DNA of 64,000 nucleotides from Halomonas sp. 25-S5 (GTDB taxonomy: Bacteria; Pseudomonadota; Gammaproteobacteria; Pseudomonadales; Halomonadaceae). Below are positions 9,793 through 20,511 of this stretch, one piece after another. Both the position numbers and the translations under genes were made by a program. How positions within the stretch are numbered: the stretch's first letter is position 1; each line of letters starts with the position of its first letter. The DNA lies in assembly GCF_029889845.1 (NCBI RefSeq), contig NZ_JARANV010000002.1:186001-250000 (forward strand), written 5' to 3'. A model generated the notes under the pieces. That model worked only from the letters and a program-made list of their open reading frames with translations. It was not told where the DNA came from and did no database searches.

Positions 9793-9836
9793 TCCGCTAG
9801 TGATCGGGTTGCCGCTCTCCCCGGAGGCGGGTCATC

Positions 9837-9875
9837 AACGCGAAACGGCAGGCCAGTGGCCTGCCGTTTCGCGTT
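9837..9875. terminator. Bidirectional terminator between sspB and dolP
   Basis: A perfect 18-base stem (from AACGCGAAACGG to its complement CCGTTTCGCGTT) with a 3-base loop lies between two convergent stops. Confidence 0.85.
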
Positions 9876-9886
9876 CCGGAGGGTGC

Positions 9887-10465
9887 TCAGTCCAGGTAGT
9901 CGAAGACCTTGACGATGCGCTGCATGCCGCCGACGTTGGAGACGGCCTGGATGATGCGCTCTGCCTCGTTGCGAGTGACGATACCCATCAGGTAGACGCT
10001 GTTGTTCTCGACGATCACCCGGATGCGCCCCGAGTCGATCTCCTGGTTGGCCGCCAGGCTGGTACGGATGCGGGTGCTCAGCCAGGTGTCGGCGAGGCGC
10101 TGGCTGGCCGGCAGGTTGGCGGCGATGGAGAGCTCGTTGTGCACCTCGCGCACGTTGCGCACCTTATCGGCGACCTGCTCGGCCTTCGCCTTGAGTTCAT
10201 CGCTGGGCACCTGGCCGGTGAGCAGCACCACGCCGTTGAAGCTGTCGACATTGATGCGGGCATCGCCCAGCCGGGCATCGGTGCGGCCGAGGTTGTGGCC
10301 AATCTTGGTCTCGATGCTCTCGTCCTCGACCTGGGTGCCGAAGGTGCGCTCGCCGTAGTTCTCGTCGATGGTTCCGGGGGTGGTGACGCCGGTCACGGTG
10401 GTGCAGCCGGCGAGGCCGAGGCCGAGGGTGAGCAGCAGGGGGGTAAGAAGGGACTTCCTGGTCAT
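9887..10465 (-). CDS. dolP: Outer-membrane lipoprotein with two BON domains (DolP/YraP-like)
   Basis: Lipoprotein of the DolP (YraP) family, which in E. coli supports outer-membrane integrity and BAM function. The start used is the ATG at 10465, giving a 192-residue product with a clear lipoprotein signal, lipobox LGLAGC and Cys21 as the lipidated residue. Two BON repeats follow, about residues 45-115 and 120-190. An ATG 48 bases further upstream would place a charged stretch before the signal and is unlikely. The order dolP-diaA-yraN-lpoA-(rsmI) is the same as in E. coli and Pseudomonas. Confidence 0.92.
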   Translation of the reverse strand: MTRKSLLTPLLLTLGLGLAGCTTVTGVTTPGTIDENYGERTFGTQVEDESIETKIGHNLGRTDARLGDARINVDSFNGVVLLTGQVPSDELKAKAEQVADKVRNVREVHNELSIAANLPASQRLADTWLSTRIRTSLAANQEIDSGRIRVIVENNSVYLMGIVTRNEAERIIQAVSNVGGMQRIVKVFDYLD

Positions 10466-10470
10466 GGGGG

Positions 10471-11456
<986 letters not shown>

Positions 11457-11473
<17 letters not shown>

Positions 11474-13208
11474 CGCCGAACACCCCCGGGGTCAGCATGG
11501 GCTGGGGCACGCCGTTGACGAAGCGGGCCCAGGGCAGGCGGCGCTGGATGCGGCCATCCTCGCCGGCGCTCAGGGTGCCGGTGGCGCCGAACAGTTCAAT
11601 GCCACCGATGGCTTGCAGTTGTGGCAGGCGAGTGGCCAGCTCGTAGGCATCCACGCCCATGGCCATCAGCCGGAACAGGGCGGGGTCGGACTCCTCGCGC
11701 AGCCGGCGATAGCTTTCGAGGAAGGGCAGGGCCTCGACGCCGCCCACGGCCGCATCGGGAATCTGCCAGGGGATATCGGCGAACAGCACGTCGTCCAGGT
11801 CGTGATCCAGGCGGGGCTGCAGGCGGCCCTCGAAGAGGTGGGAGGTGGCATAGATCGGCAGGTCGCCGCTGTCGTAGTAGTCCAGCGTCGGCGGTACCTG
11901 GCGGGCATAGTCCGGCAGGGCCAGCAGGAACAGCATGTCCGGCCGGGGGTTGGTCACGGCCCGGCGGGCGCTCTCGGTGGCCGGGGCCTCGGGGTTGTAG
12001 CGTACCGCGTTGGCGATCTCGCCCCCGCGGTCACGCCAGGCGCTCCAGAAGGCCTCGCCAACGCGGCGTCCCCAGTCGTTGTCCGGGACCAGCAACGAGG
12101 CCAGGCGGTGGCCGTCGACCCAGGCACGAGAGGCGGCCTGGCGGGCCTCGTCCTCGGCAGACAGGCCGTACTGGAAGAGCCCCAGGGCCTGGTTGTGCTC
12201 GCCGCGGCCGTAGTTGAGCGCCAGGGTCGGCAGGGGGACCCGATCGCGCCTCTCCAGCTCGCTGACGGCATCCTTGTCCAGCGGGCCGATCACCACCTGG
12301 GCACCACGCTCGCTGGCCTCCCGGTAGAGCGCCTCCAGATCGCCGTGACTGCTGTCGAGGAAGGTCAGGCGGGCGCCACTGTCGACGCCCTCGAGGTGGT
12401 GGGTGCGGATCCCCTCGCGGATCGCCTCGGCAATGCCGGCGAGCGGCCCGGACTCGGGGAGGAAGATCGCGATATGGCTGACCTGCTGGCCGCGCAGCTC
12501 ACCCAGGGCGGTGATCTCGCCGGGCAGGCGTCGCGCCGCCGGGTGGCCGCGATGGCGCTCGCGCCAGTCCTCCAGGCGCGCGAAGAGCCGCTGGATGTCG
12601 CCGCCACTGGAGCGCACCAGCTCGGCCAGGGCCGCCCATCCCCGGGTCAGGTCGCCGCCCTCCTCGCGCAGGCTGGCCAGTGAGCCGCCGTCCAGTCGCG
12701 AGAGCTGGTCCCAGATCGGGTCGTTGAGGTCCTCGCGCTGGGTCTCGGCCTGGACGCGAATCAGGGCCTGGGCGGCGGCGCGGGGCTCGTCGACCTTGGC
12801 CAGTGCCATCCCTAAGCGTTCACGCAGGGTCAGGGAGGCCTCGCGAGGCAGGTCGACCTCGTCGAGCAGCTGCCCGGCCTGGATCACCGCCCAGGGGTCC
12901 CCCTCGGCCTCGCCCAGCTCCGAGAGCAGCAGCGCCCAGCGGGTCCGTGCCTGGCGCTCCAGCCGACTGTCGTCGATCTCCTTGGCGACCTCCAGTGCCT
13001 GGGTGCGGCTTCCCTGGCGTGCTAGGATGTCGGCCGCCTCCAGGCGCGACAGGGCGGCCTGGCCGGGCGCCTGCTGCTCGGCCTGCTGCAGCAGGCGCTG
13101 TGGATCACCGTTGGCCTGTCGCTCGATGATGCCCGGCTGGAAGCTGCAGCCCGCAAGCAGCAGTGCGGTGAGTGCGGCGGCCAGCGGGCCGCGAAACGAG
13201 ATCTTCAT
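11457..13208 (-). CDS. lpoA: LpoA-like penicillin-binding protein activator lipoprotein
   Basis: Outer-membrane lipoprotein that in E. coli activates PBP1A from the periplasm. The 583-residue product begins with a lipoprotein signal whose lipobox is LLAGC (Cys21). An N-terminal helical TPR-like domain (about 25-240) is followed by a periplasmic-binding-protein-like domain (about 260-580). AGGAAGGA lies just before the ATG at 13208. The frame stays open upstream, antisense to rsmI, but that is not coding. Divergent from rsmI, an arrangement conserved in gammaproteobacteria. Confidence 0.92.
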
Positions 13209-13254
13209 GAATCCTTCCTTGTCCCCATGTCCGAGAGCACCCCAGGGAGCCGAG

Positions 13255-14112
13255 ATGTCCGATACGCCTGCCGGTTCATTGTACGTCGTCGCCACGCCCA
13301 TTGGGAATCTGGACGATCTGAGCCCTCGGGCCGCCCGGGTGTTGGGGGAGGTGGCGGTGATCGCCGCCGAGGATACCCGCCACAGTGGCCGCCTGCTGCG
13401 CCACCTGGGCCTGTCGCGGCCGATGCTCTCGCTGCATGAACACAACGAGGCCGCGCGGGTCGACGCCCTGGATGCCCGCCTCGTCGCCGGGGAGGATATC
13501 GCCCTGGTCAGTGACGCCGGCACGCCGCTGATCAGCGATCCCGGCTTCGTGCTGGTGCGCGAGCTGCGTGCCCGCGGGCGTCGCATCGTGCCGGTCCCGG
13601 GGCCCTGTGCCTTGGTGGCGGCCCTGTCGGCGGCGGGGCTGCCCACCGACCGCTTCCTTTTCCAGGGCTTCTTGCCGGCGAAGGGGGGCGGTCGCCGGGG
13701 GCGGCTGGAGGCGCTGGCGACCCGCGAGGAGACCCTGGTGTTCTACGAGTCTCCCCACCGCATCCGTGACACCCTGGCGGACCTGACTGCCACCCTCGGA
13801 GCACGCCGGGTGGTGCTGGCCCGTGAGCTGACCAAGGCCTTCGAGACCTTCCTGGACGGCAGCGCCGCTGAGCTGCTTGAGCGCATGGACGGGGATCCGG
13901 ACCAGGCGCGTGGCGAGTTCGTGGTGATAGTGGCCGGGGCTCCTCCTCGCGGCGACGTAAATGCCTCGACGGTGGAGGCCGATGCACTGCTTTCGGCCCT
14001 GCTCGAGGAGGGGGTGGGGGTCAAGCAGGCGGCCGCCGTGGCGGCGCGGATGCTGGGCGGTGCCAAGAAGGTCTGGTATGGCCGGCTGCAGGCGCTCAAG
14101 GACGGGCATTGA
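13255..14112 (+). CDS. rsmI: 16S rRNA (cytidine-1402-2'-O)-methyltransferase
   Basis: RsmI methylates the ribose of C1402 in the decoding centre of 16S rRNA. The 285-residue product is a tetrapyrrole-methylase-fold protein with LYVVATPIGNLDDLSPRA at the N-terminus, AAEDTRHSGRLL, SDAGTPLISDPG and PGPCALVAALSAAGLP. The C-terminal part contains the helical segment shared with the family. AGGGAG lies shortly before the ATG. It is divergent from lpoA and followed by the RNase P RNA gene. Confidence 0.96.
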   Translation: MSDTPAGSLYVVATPIGNLDDLSPRAARVLGEVAVIAAEDTRHSGRLLRHLGLSRPMLSLHEHNEAARVDALDARLVAGEDIALVSDAGTPLISDPGFVLVRELRARGRRIVPVPGPCALVAALSAAGLPTDRFLFQGFLPAKGGGRRGRLEALATREETLVFYESPHRIRDTLADLTATLGARRVVLARELTKAFETFLDGSAAELLERMDGDPDQARGEFVVIVAGAPPRGDVNASTVEADALLSALLEEGVGVKQAAAVAARMLGGAKKVWYGRLQALKDGH

Positions 14113-14143
14113 GGCAGGGGGAGGGCACTGGTATCCTTGCCCC

Positions 14144-14509
<366 letters not shown>

Positions 14510-14561
14510 ATTCGAATACTGCCGTTTCGTACGGCCCCTCAGCCCCTCGAACGAGAGTCAC

Positions 14562-15518
14562 ATGCCGTCATCCGCCCCTGAACAGCCCGCCCGCGGCTTT
14601 CGCCATGCCAGCGTGCTGCTCGATGGCGCCGTGGAGGTGCTGGTCCACGACCCCGAGGGCGCGTACCTGGACGGTACCTTCGGCCGCGGTGGCCATTCGC
14701 GCGCCATCCTCGCGCGGCTGGCCCCCGAGGGCCGCCTGCTGGCCATCGATCGCGACCCCCAGGCCGTCGCCGAGGCCGTGGCCATCGACGACCCACGCTT
14801 CACCATCGAGCAGGGCGAGTTCGCCCGTCTCGGCGAGATCGCCGATCGCCACGGCCTGCATGGCCGGCTGGCCGGCGTCCTGCTCGACGTGGGGGTCTCG
14901 TCACCCCAGCTCGACGATCCCGAGCGGGGCTTCAGCTTCCTGCGCGACGGCCCCCTGGACATGCGCATGGACCCCACCCGCGGCGAGAGTGCCGCGGGCT
15001 TCCTGGCGCGGGCCAGCGAAGGCGAGATCGCCGCTGTCTTCAAGGCCTATGGCGAGGAGCGCTTCGCCCGCCGCCTGGCCCGAGCCATCGTGGCGCGGCG
15101 CGCCGAGCGCCCCTTCGCGCGGACCGCGGATCTCGCCGAGGTGGTCAAGGTCGCCCATCCCGCCTGGGAGAAGGGCAAGCACCCGGCGACCCGGGTCTTC
15201 CAGGCCCTGCGCATCCAGGTCAATGGCGAGCTGGAACAGCTCGATACCGCCCTCGAGGCGGCGCTGGAGGCCCTTGCTCCGGGCGGCCACCTGGTGGTGA
15301 TCAGCTTCCACTCGCTGGAAGACCGCCGGGTCAAGCGCTTCATTCGCGACCACGTGCGTGGCGACATCGACCTGCCGCGCGGCATCCCGATCCGCGACGA
15401 CCAGCTCAAGCGGCGCCTGGCGTCGCTGGGCAAGGCGCATCGTCCCTCTGCCGAGGAGGTCGAGGAGAACCCCCGTGCGCGCAGTGCGGTGATGCGTGTG
15501 GCGCGCAAGCGATACTGA
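14562..15518 (+). CDS. rsmH: 16S rRNA (cytosine-1402-N4)-methyltransferase
   Basis: RsmH (MraW) methylates N4 of C1402 in 16S rRNA, the same nucleotide that RsmI modifies on its ribose. The 318-residue product has [15 protein letters not shown] at the N-terminus, the SAM-binding [34 protein letters not shown] and the C-terminal [14 protein letters not shown]. It is normally preceded by mraZ; here only 52 bases separate it from rnpB and no mraZ is present. It opens the dcw cluster; ftsL follows after 8 bases. Confidence 0.97.
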   Translation: MPSSAPEQPARGFRHASVLLDGAVEVLVHDPEGAYLDGTFGRGGHSRAILARLAPEGRLLAIDRDPQAVAEAVAIDDPRFTIEQGEFARLGEIADRHGLHGRLAGVLLDVGVSSPQLDDPERGFSFLRDGPLDMRMDPTRGESAAGFLARASEGEIAAVFKAYGEERFARRLARAIVARRAERPFARTADLAEVVKVAHPAWEKGKHPATRVFQALRIQVNGELEQLDTALEAALEALAPGGHLVVISFHSLEDRRVKRFIRDHVRGDIDLPRGIPIRDDQLKRRLASLGKAHRPSAEEVEENPRARSAVMRVARKRY

Positions 15519-15526
15519 GGTCGGTC

Positions 15527-15853
15527 ATGGCACAGGGGCGATCCGCGGCAACCTCCTCGTTCGGCTGGCCCCTTCGCCTGGGGGCATCGCCGCGGCTGCT
15601 GCTGGTCGCCTTGCTGCTGACGGCCTGCCTGGGCTCGGCCCTGGCGGTGATCACCACCAGTCACCTGATCCGTGGCCAGTATGCCCGCCTGCAGCAGCTC
15701 GAGCGCGAGCAGCAGCAGCTGCAGACCGAATGGGGACAGTTGCTGCTCGAGGAGAGCGCCTGGTCCTCGCCCGCCCGCATCGAGCGCCTGGCCCAGGAGC
15801 GCCTGGAGATGCGCCTGCCCGACATCGACGAGGTCGAGGTCATCCGGCCATGA
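15527..15853 (+). CDS. ftsL: Cell division protein FtsL
   Basis: Bitopic septum protein forming the FtsQLB complex that controls FtsWI. The 108-residue product has a short cytoplasmic N-terminus, one membrane helix (about 24-45) and a periplasmic leucine-zipper-like coiled coil (about 50-80), ending EVIRP. Size and position between rsmH and ftsI are typical. The stop overlaps the ftsI ATG (ATGA). Confidence 0.92.
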   Translation: MAQGRSAATSSFGWPLRLGASPRLLLVALLLTACLGSALAVITTSHLIRGQYARLQQLEREQQQLQTEWGQLLLEESAWSSPARIERLAQERLEMRLPDIDEVEVIRP

Positions 15854-17565
15854 GCGCCGACCCCCGCAGCGGTGTGACGCCGCGTCGGCCGCCGCCCATG
15901 GCACCCATGGGCCGGCTGCGCTACGGGGTGATGATGACGCTGGTGCTGGCGGGGCTGGCGCTGCTGACCGGCCGCATCATCGACCTGCAGGTCTTCGACC
16001 GTCCCTTTCTGCAGGGGCAGGGCGATGCCCGTACCCTGCGCACCGACACCATCCCCGCCCATCGCGGCATGATCACTGACCGCCACGGCGAGCCGCTGGC
16101 CATCTCTACCCCGGTGGTCACCCTCTGGGCCAATCCCCAGGACCTGCCGGCCGACGACATCCAGCGCCTGATGCTGGCCAGGGCCCTGGGCCAGGAGCTG
16201 GATGCGCTCAACGAGCGCATCACGCGCTACGCCGAGCGCGAGTTCATGTACCTCCGCCGTCGCATGACGCCGGAGGCGGCCCAGCAGGTGCTGGACCTGC
16301 GCATTCGCGGCGTCCACGCCCGGGAGGAGTACAAGCGCTACTACCCGGCGGGGGAAGTGACCGCGCAGTTGCTGGGGGTGACCAATATCGACGACCTGGG
16401 TCAGGAGGGTCTGGAGCTGGCCTACCAGCATCACCTCGCCGGGGTGCCCGGCAAGCGCCGGGTGCTCAAGGATCGCCGCGGCCGCCTGGTGCGCGACCTG
16501 GCGCTGCTGCAGGAGGCCCAGCCGGGGGGGAATCTGACCCTGGCGCTGGATCAGCGCCTCCAGTACATGGCCTATCGCGAGCTCAAGGCGGCGGTGGCCG
16601 AGCATGACGCCGATGGCGGCATCGTGGTGATGCTCGATGCCCGCAGTGGCGAGGTGCTGGCCATGGCCAACCAGCCCTCCTACAACCCCAACAATCGCGC
16701 CGGACTCGACACCCAGGGGTTGCGCAACCGGGCCATCGTCGACACCTTCGAGCCTGGGTCGGTCATCAAGCCGTTGGCGATGGCCGCCATGATCGAGAGC
16801 GGCAAGGTGCCGCTGGATACGGTGGTCGATACCTCGCCGGGCTGGATGGTCATCGACCGTTTCACCATCAAGGACATCGGCAACTACGGCAAGCTGACCC
16901 TGTCCGGTATCCTCGAGAAGTCCTCGAACATCGGCATGTCCAAGCTGGCGCTGCGTCTGGACGACCCGGTAGTGCCGGCGACCTACCGGGCCGTGGGCTT
17001 GGGGCAGAGCCCGGGGACCGGCTTCCCTGGCGAAGCGACCGGCAGTATCCCGGCCCCGGTGCGTTGGTCGAGCAGCCAGTGGGCGGCCCTCGCCTACGGG
17101 TACGGCCTCTCGGTCTCGGCGCTGCAGCTGGCCAGTGCCTACACGGCGATTGCCAACGACGGCCGGCGCCTGCCGCCTTCGCTGCTCAAACTCGGCCAGG
17201 CGCCGGCCGGCGAGCCGGCCATCGACCCGGGCGTGGCGCGGCGGATCCTGGGGATGATGGATAAGGTCGTCGAGCCCGGCACCGGCGCCCGCCGGGCACT
17301 GGTGCCGGGCTACCGGGTCGCCGGCAAGACGGGGACCGTGCGCAAGACCGATGCCGGCGGGTATCAGGAGAAGGTCTACCGCGGCCTGTTCGTCGGCATC
17401 GCCCCCGTCTCGGACCCGCGCATCGTCACGGTGGTGATGATCGATCACCCGCGGGGCGACAGCTACTACGGCGGGGCGGTGGCGGCGCCGGTCTTCTCGC
17501 GGGTGGCCGGCAATGCCCTGCGCCTGCTGGACGTGCCACCGGATGCCCGGGAGCCGGATTCATGA
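15850..17565 (+). CDS. ftsI: Peptidoglycan D,D-transpeptidase FtsI (PBP3)
   Basis: Septal transpeptidase that cross-links peptidoglycan with FtsW. The 571-residue product has a short cytoplasmic N-terminus, one membrane helix (about 26-45), a pedestal domain and the transpeptidase domain. Active-site motifs are SVIK with Ser304 as nucleophile, SSN in EKSSNIGMS, and KTG in AGKTGTVRK. The ATG overlaps the ftsL stop. The frame continues upstream through ftsL but is not used. Confidence 0.97.
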   Translation: MSADPRSGVTPRRPPPMAPMGRLRYGVMMTLVLAGLALLTGRIIDLQVFDRPFLQGQGDARTLRTDTIPAHRGMITDRHGEPLAISTPVVTLWANPQDLPADDIQRLMLARALGQELDALNERITRYAEREFMYLRRRMTPEAAQQVLDLRIRGVHAREEYKRYYPAGEVTAQLLGVTNIDDLGQEGLELAYQHHLAGVPGKRRVLKDRRGRLVRDLALLQEAQPGGNLTLALDQRLQYMAYRELKAAVAEHDADGGIVVMLDARSGEVLAMANQPSYNPNNRAGLDTQGLRNRAIVDTFEPGSVIKPLAMAAMIESGKVPLDTVVDTSPGWMVIDRFTIKDIGNYGKLTLSGILEKSSNIGMSKLALRLDDPVVPATYRAVGLGQSPGTGFPGEATGSIPAPVRWSSSQWAALAYGYGLSVSALQLASAYTAIANDGRRLPPSLLKLGQAPAGEPAIDPGVARRILGMMDKVVEPGTGARRALVPGYRVAGKTGTVRKTDAGGYQEKVYRGLFVGIAPVSDPRIVTVVMIDHPRGDSYYGGAVAAPVFSRVAGNALRLLDVPPDAREPDS

Positions 17566-17590
17566 GCGCAAGCCCTGGGGAGGAAATGCG

Positions 17591-19126
17591 ATGCAGCTGA
17601 CCGCCGAGCGACTCGAGACGGGCCTGGTCGGGCTCTGGCCCGGCTGTCGCCGTGCCCTGGCGGATATCACCCTGCCGGAGGCCGTCCGGCTGGTGCTCGA
17701 CAGCCGTCGACTGACCGCGGGCGACGTCTTCGTAGCGGTGCCGGGGGTGGCGGCCGACGGCCGCGACTTCATCCCGGCGGCCCTCGAGGCCGGCGCCTCG
17801 CTGGTGCTGGCCCATGACGACGGTGCCCCCGGGCCCGACGACCCCCGGGTGCTGTGGCTGACGGGGCTGCGCGAGGCCCAGGGCGAGCTGGGCCAGGTCC
17901 TGTTCGCCGTGCCCCGGGACCTGGCGCTGGTCGGGGTCACCGGCACCAACGGCAAGAGTTCGGTGACCCACTACCTGGCAGAGCTGAGCCAGGCCCTCGG
18001 GGTGGACGCCGGCCTGGTCGGCACCTTGGGGCACGGCCGGCCGGGGCGCCTGGCGGCCGGCCGGCTGACCACGCCGGGCCCCCTGGCCCTGCAAGCCGCA
18101 CTGGGCGAGCTGGCGGCCGACGGCGTGCGCCGGGTGGCCATGGAGGTCTCCTCCCATGCCCTGGAGCAGGGCCGCCTCGATGGCTGTCGCGTGCATGCGG
18201 CAGTGTTCACCAACCTCAGCCGTGACCACCTGGACTACCACGGCAGCATGGCGGCCTATGCCGCTGCCAAGGCGCGGCTGTTCCGTCGCCATGAGCTCGA
18301 GCTCGCGGTGGTCAACGGGGACGACCCGCTAGCGCGCCTGATGCTCGCCGGCGTGCATCGCCACGTGCGGGTGCTGGGCGTGGGGCAGGATGCGTCGGTG
18401 ACCCTGCGCGTCATCGACTGGGTGCCGCATGCCGAGGGTCAGCGGGCGCTCATCGCCACGCCGGAAGGGGAGCGGGTGCTCGAGCTCGGGCTGATGGGCC
18501 GCTTCAACCTGGACAACGTGCTGCTGGCCATGGCCACCCTCTTCGGCCTGGGCCATTCCCTGGAGGCACTCTTCGCGGCGGCGGCCGACCTCGCCCCGGT
18601 GCCCGGTCGCATGCAGTGCCTGACGCGGCCGGGCGGCCCCACGGTGGTCATCGACTATGCCCATACCCCGGACGCCCTCGACAACGCCCTCTCGGCGCTG
18701 CGGGCCCACCTGCCGGGCGACGGCCGGCTGTGGTGCCTGTTTGGCTGCGGCGGCGACCGCGACGCCGGTAAGCGCCCGTTGATGGCCGCCGTCGCGCGGC
18801 AGCGGGCCGACCGGCTGGTGGTCAGCGACGACAACCCGCGCAGCGAGGACCCGGCCGCGATCCGTGCCCAGATCCTCGCGGGCCTGGGCGATGCGCTGTC
18901 ACGCGAGGTGCTCGAGGTCGACGGTCGCGGCGCGGCCATCGCCCGGGTGCTGGCCGAGGCCGCACCGGACGACGTGATCCTGATCGCCGGCAAGGGCCAC
19001 GAGGCCTACCAGGAAGTGGCCGGGGTGCGCCAGCCCTTCTCGGACCTGGCCGAGGCCGAGCGGGCGCTGGATGCCCGTAGTGCCGCGGCGGGCGCTGAAA
19101 AAGGCGCGGGGAAGGAGGCCCCATGA
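17591..19126 (+). CDS. murE: UDP-MurNAc-L-Ala-D-Glu:meso-diaminopimelate ligase
   Basis: Adds meso-diaminopimelate to the UDP-MurNAc dipeptide in the cytoplasm. The 511-residue product has the ATP-binding GVTGTNGKSSVTHYL, the Mur-ligase segments, and DNPRSEDP, the motif that selects diaminopimelate rather than lysine. The start at 17591 has GGAGGAAATGCG immediately before it, an excellent ribosome site. A 12-codon frame overlapping the end of ftsI runs across this start. The stop overlaps the murF ATG. Confidence 0.97.
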   Translation: MQLTAERLETGLVGLWPGCRRALADITLPEAVRLVLDSRRLTAGDVFVAVPGVAADGRDFIPAALEAGASLVLAHDDGAPGPDDPRVLWLTGLREAQGELGQVLFAVPRDLALVGVTGTNGKSSVTHYLAELSQALGVDAGLVGTLGHGRPGRLAAGRLTTPGPLALQAALGELAADGVRRVAMEVSSHALEQGRLDGCRVHAAVFTNLSRDHLDYHGSMAAYAAAKARLFRRHELELAVVNGDDPLARLMLAGVHRHVRVLGVGQDASVTLRVIDWVPHAEGQRALIATPEGERVLELGLMGRFNLDNVLLAMATLFGLGHSLEALFAAAADLAPVPGRMQCLTRPGGPTVVIDYAHTPDALDNALSALRAHLPGDGRLWCLFGCGGDRDAGKRPLMAAVARQRADRLVVSDDNPRSEDPAAIRAQILAGLGDALSREVLEVDGRGAAIARVLAEAAPDDVILIAGKGHEAYQEVAGVRQPFSDLAEAERALDARSAAAGAEKGAGKEAP

Positions 19127-20502
19127 GCCGCTGCGGTCTGACGACCCTGGCCGAGGTGGCCGAGGCCCTGGGCCTGCCGGCCCCGGCCGTCGACCTGCCG
19201 ATCGGCGCGATCGTCACCGATACCCGGCGGCTTACCCCTGGTAGCCTGTTCGTAGCGCTCGCCGGCGAGCGCTACGATGCCCACGACTTCGTGACCCAGG
19301 CGCGCGAGGCGGGCGCCGTGGCGGCCGTGGTCGAGAGGACAGTGGAGCGGCCGATGGCCAGCTCGTTCTCCCAGCTGGTGGTGGCCGACACCCGGCTGGC
19401 CCTGGGGCTGCTGGCGCGTGCCCGGCGGCGAACCTGGGGCGGCCCCCTGGTCGCCGTGACCGGCAACAGCGGCAAGACCACGGTCAAGCAGATGCTGGCG
19501 ACCCTGCTTGAGCAGAGCGGGTCGACGCTGGCCACCCAGGGCAACTTCAACAATGACATCGGTGCGCCCCTCACCCTGCTGGCGCTGGAGCCCGGGCACC
19601 GCCAGGCGGTGGTGGAGCTGGGCGCCAATCATCTCGGCGAGATCGCCTGGACCACGGCCCTGGCCGAGCCCCGAGTGGCGGTGATCACCAACGTCACCGG
19701 GGCCCACGTGGGCGAGTTCGGCGGTCTGGGCCGGATCGCCCAGGCCAAGGCGGAGATCCTGGCCGGCCTGCCGGCCGATGGCGTGGCGGTGCTCAATCGC
19801 GACGATGCCTTCTTCGCCACCTGGGCGAGCCTGGCGGCGCCCCGCGAGGTGCTCGACTTCGGCCTGGATCCGCGGGCGCGCCTGAGAGGTGAGACGCTGG
19901 CCTGCGACGCTCTCGGGCGCTATGCTTTCACGCTTGTCCTGGACGGTCGCGAGCTCGGACGCATTAGCCTGGCGCTGCTGGGACGCCATAACGTGGCCAA
20001 TGCCCTGGCGAGCGCAGCCGCGGCCCTGGCGATGGGGCTCTCTGAGGGCGAGGTGCTGGCCGGACTCGAAGAGGTGGCTCCGATGTCGGGCCGCCTGAAT
20101 GTTGTCGAGGGCCTTCGTGGCGCTCGGTTGCTGGATGATACTTATAATGCCAACCCCGGTGCGGTAAAGGCAGCGCTCGATGTTCTGGTGACGCTGCCCG
20201 GGCCGCACTGGTGCCTGCTGGGTGCCATGGGAGAACTGGGGGGCGAGTCCGACCGGCTGCATGCCGAGCTCGGACACTACGCGCGGGAACGGGGAATCGA
20301 TTTCCTGGGCACCCTCGGTGAGCCGGCGAGGCCGGCCAGCCGGGCCTTCGGCGAAGGCGGGGTCCATTTCGACGATAGGAAGGCGCTGATGCGCCACGTC
20401 CTCCACCATCTACCGCCCGCGGCCAGCGTGCTGGTCAAGGGCTCACGCAGTGCCGGCATGGAACACGTCGTGGCGGCACTGCGTGCGGATGCTTCAAGGT
20501 GA
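19123..20502 (+). CDS. murF: UDP-MurNAc-tripeptide:D-Ala-D-Ala ligase
   Basis: Adds D-Ala-D-Ala to complete the cytoplasmic UDP-MurNAc-pentapeptide. The 459-residue product has the N-terminal substrate domain, the P-loop VAVTGNSGKTTVKQML, the GNFNNDIGAPLTLL segment, GANHLGEIAW, and the C-terminal LDDTYNANP and LLGAMGELG motifs. The ATG overlaps the murE stop by four bases; mraY follows after 9 bases. Confidence 0.97.
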   Translation: MSRCGLTTLAEVAEALGLPAPAVDLPIGAIVTDTRRLTPGSLFVALAGERYDAHDFVTQAREAGAVAAVVERTVERPMASSFSQLVVADTRLALGLLARARRRTWGGPLVAVTGNSGKTTVKQMLATLLEQSGSTLATQGNFNNDIGAPLTLLALEPGHRQAVVELGANHLGEIAWTTALAEPRVAVITNVTGAHVGEFGGLGRIAQAKAEILAGLPADGVAVLNRDDAFFATWASLAAPREVLDFGLDPRARLRGETLACDALGRYAFTLVLDGRELGRISLALLGRHNVANALASAAAALAMGLSEGEVLAGLEEVAPMSGRLNVVEGLRGARLLDDTYNANPGAVKAALDVLVTLPGPHWCLLGAMGELGGESDRLHAELGHYARERGIDFLGTLGEPARPASRAFGEGGVHFDDRKALMRHVLHHLPPAASVLVKGSRSAGMEHVVAALRADASR

Positions 20503-20511
20503 ACGCGATAC

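Noticed and set aside
15661..17448. 595-codon - strand ORF opposite ftsL and ftsI
   Set aside because: FtsI has all its active-site motifs on the + strand; the antisense frame has no features.
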